Of a DNA stretch of 34,375 nucleotides, positions 1 through 6,344 are shown one piece after another (within the stretch, counting starts at the first letter, position 1; each line of letters begins with the position of its first letter). Both the position numbers and the translations under genes were made by a program. The notes under the pieces are model-generated. The model was not told the origin of the DNA, searched no databases, and saw nothing but the letters and a program-made list of their open reading frames with translations. The stretch is from assembly GCA_020630295.1 (NCBI GenBank), contig JAHDBR010000022.1:1-34375 (forward strand). The letters run 5' to 3'. The stretch comes from Sphingomonadaceae bacterium (GTDB lineage Bacteria > Pseudomonadota > Alphaproteobacteria > Sphingomonadales > Sphingomonadaceae).

Positions 1-1188
1 TGGCTGAAGGCCAAAGGCTTCGAGAATGTCGCAGACGAACCGTTTATGATGGAAACGTGGGTTCCCGGTGATGTCCATAAGGCAGAAATCGTCAGCCCGT
101 TCCCGCAACCACTTATCATTCAACCGCTTGGCGGCAGTGCATCGACAGGGCCAGAAGGCATTACGGCAGAAGTGGTTGAGTTCGAGACCGTTGCCGACTT
201 AAGGGCAGCGCCCGAGGGAAGCCTCAACGGCAAAATTGCCTATATCAGCCATTCCATGACCCGCACCCAAGATGGTTCGCAATATGGATTTGCTGGGCCC
301 GCCCGTTGGATTGGGGCTGGAATCGCCAAGAACAAAGGCGCAATTGCGACCGTGATCAAATCGGTTGGGACAGATAATCACCGCAATCCGCACACGGGTG
401 GCACAACATTTCGCCGTCCCGATGGGTCAACCGACGTCGGACGTGTTGTTCCGACACCTGCGGGCGCGCTCTCGCTGCCTGACGCGGCTAATCTGGAGCG
501 TATGTTTGACCGGGCTAATGGCAAACCGATCATGATGAAGCTGACGCTAACCCCGCAAAATCTGGGCATGACACAAAGCGGTAATGTCGTGGGTGAGATT
601 GTCGGACGCGATCCTTCGCTGCCGCCAGTATTGCTCGCATGCCATCTGGACAGCTGGTGGAATGGCACAGGCGCGTTTGATGACGGGGCGGGGTGCGGCA
701 TCGCGGCCGCAGCTGCGTTGCACGTCTCGCACACCGGTCAGCCGCTGCGAACGATCCGCGTGCTCATGGCTGGTGCAGAAGAAGTCGGCTTGCATGGCAG
801 TGTTGCCTATTCCAAAGCCCATATTGACGAGCCAATTGGCGTAGCGTTCGAAAGCGATTTCGGCGCAGACCGGATTTGGCGGTTTGAAAGCAATTTTCGC
901 GAAAGCAATCCAGATCTGCACGCCAAGTTGGCCGCTTCTGTTGCGCGATTCGGCGTAGCTAATTCGGCCATCGTTGCGACTGGCGGGGCAGACATCAATA
1001 TTGCCCGCGACCAGAAAACCGCAATCATTGATTTGCAGCAGGATGGCAGTCGATACTTCGATCTCCATCACACGCCCGATGATACGCTGGACAAAATTGA
1101 TCCTGTGCAGCTGCGCCAGAATGTTGCGGTGTGGACCCAGGTAACCGGCATCCTCGCCAACCATGAAGGCTCGATCAAGGGCGAGTGA
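1..1188 (+). CDS. M28 family metallopeptidase, 3' part (5' end outside window)
   Basis: The reading frame is open from base 1 (W-L-K-A-K-G...), so the N-terminus lies upstream; 395 residues are visible. It resembles M28 zinc aminopeptidases/carboxypeptidases with an inserted PA-like region (about residues 40-190). The two-zinc site can be followed: His in CHLDSWW (about residue 215), Asp in FDDGAGCG (about 227), the Glu pair in GAEEVGLHG (about 260), and a late His in HHTPDDTLD (about 356). The expected role is hydrolysis of peptides, probably in the periplasm as for similar alphaproteobacterial proteins. A signal peptide cannot be checked because the start is missing. It converges on the small gene at 1315-1692. 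The family call is firm; the substrate is unknown. Confidence 0.9.
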   Translation, partial: WLKAKGFENVADEPFMMETWVPGDVHKAEIVSPFPQPLIIQPLGGSASTGPEGITAEVVEFETVADLRAAPEGSLNGKIAYISHSMTRTQDGSQYGFAGPARWIGAGIAKNKGAIATVIKSVGTDNHRNPHTGGTTFRRPDGSTDVGRVVPTPAGALSLPDAANLERMFDRANGKPIMMKLTLTPQNLGMTQSGNVVGEIVGRDPSLPPVLLACHLDSWWNGTGAFDDGAGCGIAAAAALHVSHTGQPLRTIRVLMAGAEEVGLHGSVAYSKAHIDEPIGVAFESDFGADRIWRFESNFRESNPDLHAKLAASVARFGVANSAIVATGGADINIARDQKTAIIDLQQDGSRYFDLHHTPDDTLDKIDPVQLRQNVAVWTQVTGILANHEGSIKGE

Positions 1189-1223
1189 CTTCAGAACGCG
1201 AGAAGTTGAGCTGATAAAGACTT

Positions 1224-1260
1224 AAAAAAATGGCGGCACCGCTAAAGCGGTACCGCCAAT
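1224..1260 (-). terminator. Rho-independent terminator of the small membrane protein gene
   Basis: On the minus strand the sequence GGCGGTACCGC, loop TTTA, GCGGTGCCGCC forms an 11-bp stem with one G-U pair, followed by seven T residues. This is a textbook terminator for the minus-strand gene that ends at 1315. On the plus strand the same stem has a C-A mismatch and no T run, so it should serve the minus strand best. Confidence 0.8.
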
Positions 1261-1265
1261 TTGAT

Positions 1266-1292
1266 GAAGTCCCGCCATTTGGCGGGTCTTCT
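1266..1292. other. second GC-rich hairpin between convergent genes
   Basis: GAAGTCCCGCC, loop ATTT, GGCGGGTCTTC forms an 11-bp stem with one mismatch. It lies between the stop codon at 1315 and the terminator at 1224-1260. No T run follows it on either strand, so it is more likely a 3'-end stabilising structure or part of a two-stem terminator than a terminator on its own. Confidence 0.5.
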
Positions 1293-1314
1293 CCCTTAGC
1301 TGAAGATCCAAAGC

Positions 1315-1692
1315 TTAAGGGGAAGCTGGCACATCATCGTCATTGTCTGTGATGGCAAGAATACCCGCTACAATACCTGCCGCGCCCAACAGGCCGAGAA
1401 GTATTCCGCCGAGGCCAAAGCCGCCCGACTCTTCAGCAACCGCTTCGGTCACTTCCGCAACGGGAGCCTGCGTTACCGGCTGAGGTGTAGGAGTAGTAAC
1501 TGCTGGCTTCACTGGAAGCACGCAGCCGCCCGGCGCGCCAAGGCACATGACCGATGAAGCTACACCGAACATTGATGACACGAAGCCATTAGCTGCTCCG
1601 GCCGAAGCAGACGTTGGGGTGGCGTAAGCGCTGACCGGAGCAACTAACATAGATGCGCTAACAAGCGCAGTGAGGGCAGGTCTTAGAAACAA
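1315..1692 (-). CDS. small exported protein with C-terminal membrane segment, function unknown
   Basis: The product has 125 residues and I do not recognise a named family. The N-terminus is a signal peptide (hydrophobic ALTALVSASMLVAPVSAYA, cleavage likely after AYA). A proline/threonine/valine-rich linker follows (about 60-88). A glycine-rich hydrophobic helix (about 92-114) comes next, with an acidic tail containing DNDDD. The overall design is an export signal, disordered linker and one C-terminal membrane helix, which suggests an envelope-anchored protein. Two cysteines (about 50 and 57) could form a disulfide. The start codon is TTG (1690-1692), chosen because GGGAGA lies about 6 bases upstream and the signal peptide begins there. 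It diverges from the secreted-protein gene at 1973 and ends in a strong terminator. Confidence 0.75.
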   Translation of the reverse strand: MFLRPALTALVSASMLVAPVSAYATPTSASAGAANGFVSSMFGVASSVMCLGAPGGCVLPVKPAVTTPTPQPVTQAPVAEVTEAVAEESGGFGLGGILLGLLGAAGIVAGILAITDNDDDVPASP

Positions 1693-1745
1693 AATAATTC
1701 TCCCGGTTCTGCTTCAAGTTGACAATCAATTATCGATCAAGCAGA

Positions 1746-1892
1746 TATGGTTAACAGTGATGACGTGCTAGATGGTAGTTCCGCGTAAACCAATACCCAG
1801 TTGGTAAAACGACGTAAATTATTGTAAAGTTTACGTATATCGTGCCAGCTTCAGTTTGACTGATGCGGTATATTTCCTCAACTATGGTTAAC
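1746..1892. promoter_or_regulatory. divergent regulatory region with phased GTAAA repeats and a dyad
   Basis: The 280-base gap between the divergent genes starting at 1692 (minus) and 1973 (plus) is A+T-richer than its flanks. GTAAA occurs at 1804, 1814 and 1824, exactly 10 bases apart. The second copy is part of the inverted repeat ACGTAAA (1812-1818) / TTTACGT (1830-1836). TATGGTTAAC occurs twice, at 1746-1755 and 1883-1892. These patterns suggest binding of one or more regulators on one face of the helix. No regulator can be named. Confidence 0.45.
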
Positions 1893-1972
1893 GAAGTGCG
1901 CTCGTTTGGCGGTTTGCATCCGCGTCTTGCGCTCTGACAAAGTGAGATTTGGAATATCAACCGGAGAGTCAA

Positions 1973-2377
1973 ATGAGAAAAACCATTACAGCAGCCGTCG
2001 TCGGAAGCGCGATTGCATTCGCGGCACCGGCAATGGCCCAAATGGCGCCGACAGGTCAGGAATTGCGTGGCCACACTGTTGACGTACTGTTTGCAGATGG
2101 TGCGCGTAACGCGGTGTATTTCGCGCCGAACGGCACGGCGACGATTACTGGCCCATCCGGCGCCCGCGCAGCGGGTACTTGGGCAGTGCGTAACAACAAT
2201 CTGTGTCTTAATGTTTCCGGCGCAACCGAATGCTGGACTTACGCCCGCCGGTTTGAAGCGGGTGATACGATGACGCTGAAGAGCAGCTGCGATGCTGTGT
2301 CCCAGTGGACAGCGCGTTCTGTGAACGCAGCTCCTGCCCCGGCAGCAGCGCCTGTCATGCAGGGCGAACGCGGGTAA
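1973..2377 (+). CDS. small secreted protein, function unknown
   Basis: The product has 134 residues with a clear signal peptide (MRKTITAAVVGSAIAFAAP, cleavage near AMAQ). The mature part looks like a small beta-rich fold (GHTVDVLFADG, VYFAPNGTATITG, GTWAVRNNNLCLNV). It has three cysteines, in LCLNV, ECWTY and SSCDA, and ends in an Ala/Pro-rich tail. I do not recognise a named domain. The start is set at 1973 because GGAG lies six bases upstream and the signal peptide begins there; an upstream in-frame start would add eight non-signal residues. The next gene begins four bases after its stop, so the two are probably co-transcribed and coupled. Confidence 0.8.
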   Translation: MRKTITAAVVGSAIAFAAPAMAQMAPTGQELRGHTVDVLFADGARNAVYFAPNGTATITGPSGARAAGTWAVRNNNLCLNVSGATECWTYARRFEAGDTMTLKSSCDAVSQWTARSVNAAPAPAAAPVMQGERG

Positions 2378-2381
2378 TATC

Positions 2382-3554
2382 TTGCATAAATCTAGTCTGA
2401 CAAAAATAGGAGCGTCGGCCTTCGGGTCGGCGCTCCTGTTGTGTGTGGCGGCTTTGGCAAGTCCAGTTGCAGCACAGGAAGTAGCGGCCGTAGCTGAATC
2501 TGCGGCCGCTGAAGAGGAATGGCCGGAATTAAGTTGGGCGGCGTCGACCGAGAACTTTATCCAGACGCGGTTTTCCAACGCATCAGAACGGTTTGCAGCT
2601 GATTGGGCAGGTTTACCCCAGATGCCCGTGCCCGCTGGCGCCACATTGCGGCAGGGTAGCGCAGGCGCTCGCGTGGCTGCTTTGCGTACCCGGCTGGGTC
2701 TACCAGCAGGAGATCAGTTTGATGCTCAACTTGCTGACCGAATTGCCTATTATCGCTCGGCGCACGGGCTTCCTTCGGGAAAGCAGGCAGATGCGCAATT
2801 GGTGCGATCTCTGAACCGCGGATATAGATATTACCGCGACATAATTGACCGCAACGTCTTCCGCGCAGCAGCTTTGCCAAGCGATCTAGGAGAGCGATTC
2901 GTTCTCGTGGACATTACTGCGCAGCGTTTGCATATGTACGAAGCGGAAAACATTACCGGCTCTATGAATGTGGTCGTCGGCTCGGCCGATCTGCAAACGC
3001 CGCCGCTTAGTAGTAAGATTGATCGAGTCGTATTGCGGCCTTACTGGAATGTGCCGCCTGATCTGACCCAAATGCGCTATGCTGACCGTGTTTTGCGCGG
3101 TGGAAAGCGATATCTGGATACGCGCGGTTTTCAGGCGCTGTCTGACTGGACGGAAAATCCGCGGGTATTGTCTTACGAAGAAGTCGATTGGCTGGCGGTC
3201 AAGCGCGGCGATGTGATGCTGCGATTGAGGCAGGAGCCGGGGCCGGGCAATGGTATGGGTGACATTAAATTTATGTTTCCCAACGCAACCGGCGTTTATC
3301 TACACGACACGCCGAGCAAGAACCTATTCGCAAAGACTGACCGGTTTTTCAGCGCGGGTTGCATTCGCGTGGAGCGCCCTTGGGAGCTGGCCCGATGGTT
3401 ATTCGGACATACTCCGACGGCCGCAGGTACTGCACCGGAACAATCCGTGGCATTGCCCGACGCAGTAGGCGTGCATGTGGTGTATTTCACTGCACTACCT
3501 ACGGAAACCGGCTTTGATTTCCGTGAGGACACATACCGGTTCGACCAAACGTAA
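2382..3554 (+). CDS. L,D-transpeptidase (YkuD domain) with peptidoglycan-binding domain
   Basis: This 390-residue periplasmic enzyme is expected to form 3-3 cross-links in peptidoglycan or attach proteins to it. A signal peptide (cleavage near PVAAQ) is followed by a peptidoglycan-binding-type repeat (about 87-145, with LRQGSAGARVAALRTRLGL). The YkuD catalytic domain runs from about 170 to 370. The catalytic motif is visible as His308 in YLHDTPSK and Cys327 in FFSAGCIRVERPWELA. The layout resembles the larger YcbB/LdtD type more than small Ldts. The start is TTG at 2382, only four bases after the upstream stop, with a weak GGGT ahead of it, so translation may depend on coupling. A 13-bp hairpin lies inside the signal-peptide codons. 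Confidence 0.92.
   Translation: MHKSSLTKIGASAFGSALLLCVAALASPVAAQEVAAVAESAAAEEEWPELSWAASTENFIQTRFSNASERFAADWAGLPQMPVPAGATLRQGSAGARVAALRTRLGLPAGDQFDAQLADRIAYYRSAHGLPSGKQADAQLVRSLNRGYRYYRDIIDRNVFRAAALPSDLGERFVLVDITAQRLHMYEAENITGSMNVVVGSADLQTPPLSSKIDRVVLRPYWNVPPDLTQMRYADRVLRGGKRYLDTRGFQALSDWTENPRVLSYEEVDWLAVKRGDVMLRLRQEPGPGNGMGDIKFMFPNATGVYLHDTPSKNLFAKTDRFFSAGCIRVERPWELARWLFGHTPTAAGTAPEQSVALPDAVGVHVVYFTALPTETGFDFREDTYRFDQT
2408..2437. other. 13-bp hairpin with UUCG loop inside the transpeptidase signal sequence
   Basis: AGGAGCGTCGGCC, loop TTCG, GGTCGGCGCTCCT forms a 13-bp stem with two G-U pairs, closed by the very stable C(UUCG)G tetraloop. It starts 30 bases after the stop of the upstream gene and 26 bases after the transpeptidase start codon. 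On the plus strand no T run follows. On the minus strand the stem is followed by ATTTTTG, so it could stop antisense transcription. Confidence 0.6.
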
Positions 3555-4901
3555 TCAGGCGGCCTGTGAACTGCCAAAACTGTTGCGCACCAGCCGTGGC
3601 AATATGGCTGCTTGCAATGCTGCGCGCGCGATCAGGAACAGTGTGAAGCTGAACCACAGTCCGGAATTACCCATCGGCCATGTGAGCCACAGGGCGACTG
3701 CGTAAACCGCAGCGGCACCCAGCATTGTGCCGAGTAACGCCCGCGTCCAGCTTGCGCCGACGAACACGCCGTCAAACACAAAACCGGCCACGCCTGCGAA
3801 CGGTATAATGACCAGCCAGATGGCATTGCCCCGGGCGGCATCCGCTACTGCCTGAGTTGCAGCAAAACTGTCCAGCACGGGGCCGTAGAACGCCCAGAAA
3901 GCCGCAGCGACCAGCGCTGCTATGCCAAAGCCCCGCAGCATGATGGCGCGGATATACTTTTTAAAACCGTCTTGGTCTTTTGCCCCAAACCGTTCGCCGT
4001 TTATCACCTGCGCGGCATTTTCAAAACCGTCGAGGAGCAGCGCAGTCAGGACGAACATCTGGTACAGGATGCCATTGGCAGCGAGAATGACCGTGCCGCG
4101 CTCCGCGCTCAATCTGGTCAGCGCGGCCAATGCGATCATCAACACAACCGTGCGCAAGAACAGATCGCGATTGACCGATAGGAACGGCCGCATACTCCGC
4201 CAATTCAGAAAAGTAAGCTTGGATAGAACTTTGATCATATCAGCGGCAACTTCGCCGCGAAATACAAACAGCATCACCGCTGCCAGTTTGGCATACTCAG
4301 CGATAAAGCTGGACCACCCGATCCCGGCAATTCCCATATCAAGTTCCAGCACGAACCAGAGTCCAAGCCCGATATTGAGAAAATTATAGGCAATCTCGAA
4401 TAGCAGAACTGCCGTCATCTGCCTGCGTCCGACAAGAAACCCGATTAGGGCCAGATTCAACATAACGCCCGGCGCTGTCCAGTAGCGGATGTCAGCATAA
4501 ATGCGCGCAGCCTCCAATACGTGACCTTGTGCGCCCAGCAGCGACAGCAGAGCTGGAAGAAGCAATGGTTTCAAAGCCAGCAAAAGGGCGGCGATGATCA
4601 CGCCGACTGTCATCCCGCGCACAAGCATGGCGGTTTGCGCTTCGCTACCGGCACGGGTGCCCTCTTGCGCGACAAGGCCAGTAGTGCCGGTTTTGAGGAA
4701 GTTCATTACGGTGAACAGCACAGCAAACAAACGGGCGCCCACATCAACCGCGCCTTGTGCTGCCGGATCTTCCAGCCGCCCGACGATCCACATATCGCCA
4801 AGGCCAATCAGCGCCGTGGCGACATTGGTGACCATTGCGGGCAGGGCGATCGCCCAGATCAACCGGGTGTCTAAAGTTGGTGAGGCTGCTCGCACGGTCA
4901 T
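3555..4901 (-). CDS. MATE family efflux transporter (DinF-like)
   Basis: The 448-residue integral inner-membrane protein has about twelve hydrophobic segments in two similar halves, as expected for MATE cation-coupled drug/sodium antiporters. The N-terminal part (LIWAIALPAMVTNVATALIGLGDMWIVGRL) matches the DinF-like branch. The exported substrates cannot be predicted. I chose the ATG at 4899-4901, preceded by GTGGGAAATA, over a TTG six codons upstream (4919) with a poor ribosome site. It is convergent with the transpeptidase gene (stops are adjacent) and lies downstream of two tRNA genes on the same strand. Confidence 0.9.
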   Translation of the reverse strand: MTVRAASPTLDTRLIWAIALPAMVTNVATALIGLGDMWIVGRLEDPAAQGAVDVGARLFAVLFTVMNFLKTGTTGLVAQEGTRAGSEAQTAMLVRGMTVGVIIAALLLALKPLLLPALLSLLGAQGHVLEAARIYADIRYWTAPGVMLNLALIGFLVGRRQMTAVLLFEIAYNFLNIGLGLWFVLELDMGIAGIGWSSFIAEYAKLAAVMLFVFRGEVAADMIKVLSKLTFLNWRSMRPFLSVNRDLFLRTVVLMIALAALTRLSAERGTVILAANGILYQMFVLTALLLDGFENAAQVINGERFGAKDQDGFKKYIRAIMLRGFGIAALVAAAFWAFYGPVLDSFAATQAVADAARGNAIWLVIIPFAGVAGFVFDGVFVGASWTRALLGTMLGAAAVYAVALWLTWPMGNSGLWFSFTLFLIARAALQAAILPRLVRNSFGSSQAA

Positions 4902-4977
4902 TATTTCCCACTCAGTCAATTCGCCGAGGGAAGTCTAGCCGAACTTTCAGGAATTTTTGCAGATGCTTGAAGTGAGA

Positions 4978-5054
4978 TGGTCGGGGAGACAAGATTCGAA
5001 CTTGCGACCCCCTGTACCCAAAACAGGTGCGCTACCAGGCTGCGCCACTCCCCG
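4978..5054 (-). tRNA. tRNA-Pro (anticodon TGG)
   Basis: On the minus strand a full cloverleaf is present. The acceptor CGGGGAG pairs with CTCCCCG. The anticodon stem CCTGT/ACAGG holds loop TTTGGGT (anticodon TGG), and the T loop is TTCGAAT. Discriminator A and an encoded CCA complete the 3' end. Length is 77 bases. It follows the CAT tRNA on the same strand, 53 bases downstream. Confidence 0.95.
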
Positions 5055-5107
5055 ACTGTCTCACTTTCAACGGCTATACAGACTTTCTGTACCCCGTTGG
5101 CATCCGG

Positions 5108-5181
5108 TGGGCCCGGAGGGACTCGAACCCCCGACCTAGCCGTTATGAGCGGCCAGCTCTAACCAACTGAGCTACAGGCCC
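5108..5181 (-). tRNA. tRNA with CAT anticodon (Ile2 or elongator Met)
   Basis: On the minus strand the acceptor GGGCCTG pairs with CGGGCCC through one T-G wobble. The D arm is GCTC...GAGC, the anticodon stem GGCCG/CGGCT encloses loop CTCATAA, and the T loop is TTCGAGT. Discriminator A is followed by CCG, so CCA is not encoded and must be added by CCA-adding enzyme. No initiator features are seen: three G-C pairs next to the anticodon loop are absent. The anticodon CAT fits either elongator Met or lysidine-modified Ile2. I lean to Ile2 but cannot decide by eye. Confidence 0.9.
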
Positions 5182-5222
5182 GTAGATGCCTAAAGCAATG
5201 CTGCGCGGCAATGCCGATCAGC

Positions 5223-5246
5223 GAAAAAAGCGCCTAGCCGTGCGCT
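5223..5246 (-). terminator. terminator between deacetylase gene and tRNAs
   Basis: On the minus strand AGCGC, an 8-base loop, GCGCT and then TTTTT form a short terminator. It lies 55 bases after the deacetylase stop and about 40 bases before the CAT tRNA. It probably separates the protein gene from the tRNA pair. The stem is only five pairs, so efficiency may be modest. Confidence 0.55.
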
Positions 5247-5301
5247 GCGTGTCTTGCAAGCGCAGTTTGCACCATTTCAGCGTCCAATTGAATTTTGTTG
5301 A

Positions 5302-6303
5302 TCACGCTTGGGCAGATTTGACGATCTGCTCGACCGTGGTTGGTTGGATTCCGCGCATATCGAGATAGGTAAAAATTCGTCTCCACCAATCATACATCCG
5401 GTCCAGATCGTCTTCACTACGCACGTATGGCGTACTGCCTGGAATTAACGATGGACTATGAAAGGATAATACCAATACGGGCAGACCGTCATCAATTGCG
5501 ATATCGATCCCGCGCAAGGCTTCGTCTGCCGACACACCTTCGGGAGTAAGCGGAATTCGTTCGAGCAATCCGGTTTTCGCCAACAGGCTGCGTGCTGCGG
5601 GCCAATCCTGCAATTTGGGATACAGGAAGCGCCCCTGCTTCCGTAACATTCCCCAGAATACTGTGGTGAGCGGTAATTCGAGCAACTTGGTACCGTCCTC
5701 CTCAATCCAGTAAGGTTGTAGGGGGTGTTCACTGTAATCGGGCCCGCCCGCAGCCCGGTAATCGAAATTGCTCCGAACTGACGAGTCTATCGCGAGGCCT
5801 GCACTCTTGAGCATCGCGGCTGTTTCATTTCCGGCGCCGTAGCGGCCTGCGCGATAAATCATCGGTTCAACACCGAAGTTGACGCGAATCTTGTCCAACA
5901 ACTTCCGGAATTTTGCATTTTCCAGCTCATGCGGCAGATTGCCTGCAAAGCTGTTATGGTGGTTCACTTCCTCATCATGTGGAGGATTGACCCACGGGTG
6001 AAGTTGTACGCCGATCTCCGCTTTGCCCTCTGCCAACGGTCCCGACAGGATGTCTTTCGCAAGCGGAGACGACGCAACTGGCCAGTCGATCAGATAGACC
6101 GGGGAGATGCCGATACCTTCACAGAATTGCTGGAATTTGGCGAGACGCGGGATGTGGTCCAGCGAATGACCGCTGGCACTGAATGGCGCATCCCAATCGA
6201 ATTCTTCTTCGGTATCCACCGTCAACAAAACGCGCTGCCCGAAATCGGGCGAGAAACGGACAATGTCCCGCTGTGACGGCGCTTCGATTATGGACCGGGC
6301 CAA
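5302..6303 (-). CDS. polysaccharide deacetylase (NodB/CE4-like, WalW-like)
   Basis: The product has 333 residues. The CE4 metal site is recognisable: LLTVDTEEEFDWD (about 27-39) supplies the Asp pair, and QLHPWVNPP (about 100-108) holds the metal-binding His. YRAGRYG (about 151-157) matches CE4 motif 3, and LSFHSPS (about 280) the late His. No signal peptide is seen, so it may act in the cytoplasm or be a family member with an altered role. Related proteins sit in exopolysaccharide gene sets, where they would trim acetyl groups; here no such set adjoins it. The start is TTG at 6303, supported by GGGGAG nine bases upstream; no in-frame ATG is near. Confidence 0.85.
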   Translation of the reverse strand: MARSIIEAPSQRDIVRFSPDFGQRVLLTVDTEEEFDWDAPFSASGHSLDHIPRLAKFQQFCEGIGISPVYLIDWPVASSPLAKDILSGPLAEGKAEIGVQLHPWVNPPHDEEVNHHNSFAGNLPHELENAKFRKLLDKIRVNFGVEPMIYRAGRYGAGNETAAMLKSAGLAIDSSVRSNFDYRAAGGPDYSEHPLQPYWIEEDGTKLLELPLTTVFWGMLRKQGRFLYPKLQDWPAARSLLAKTGLLERIPLTPEGVSADEALRGIDIAIDDGLPVLVLSFHSPSLIPGSTPYVRSEDDLDRMYDWWRRIFTYLDMRGIQPTTVEQIVKSAQA

Positions 6304-6344
6304 ATGCCGGGACTCCCCTGTTGTTGCGGCTATCGCGCGCTAGC

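Noticed and set aside
1751-2644. Long open frame of 297 codons on the minus strand
   Set aside because: It runs antisense through the secreted-protein gene, the divergent promoter and the transpeptidase start, and its product is rich in Cys, Arg and His with no domain pattern. It is a shadow frame.
4978-5181. tRNA genes as an integration site for a mobile element
   Set aside because: No integrase gene, no repeated tRNA 3' end and no foreign-looking block is next to these tRNAs.
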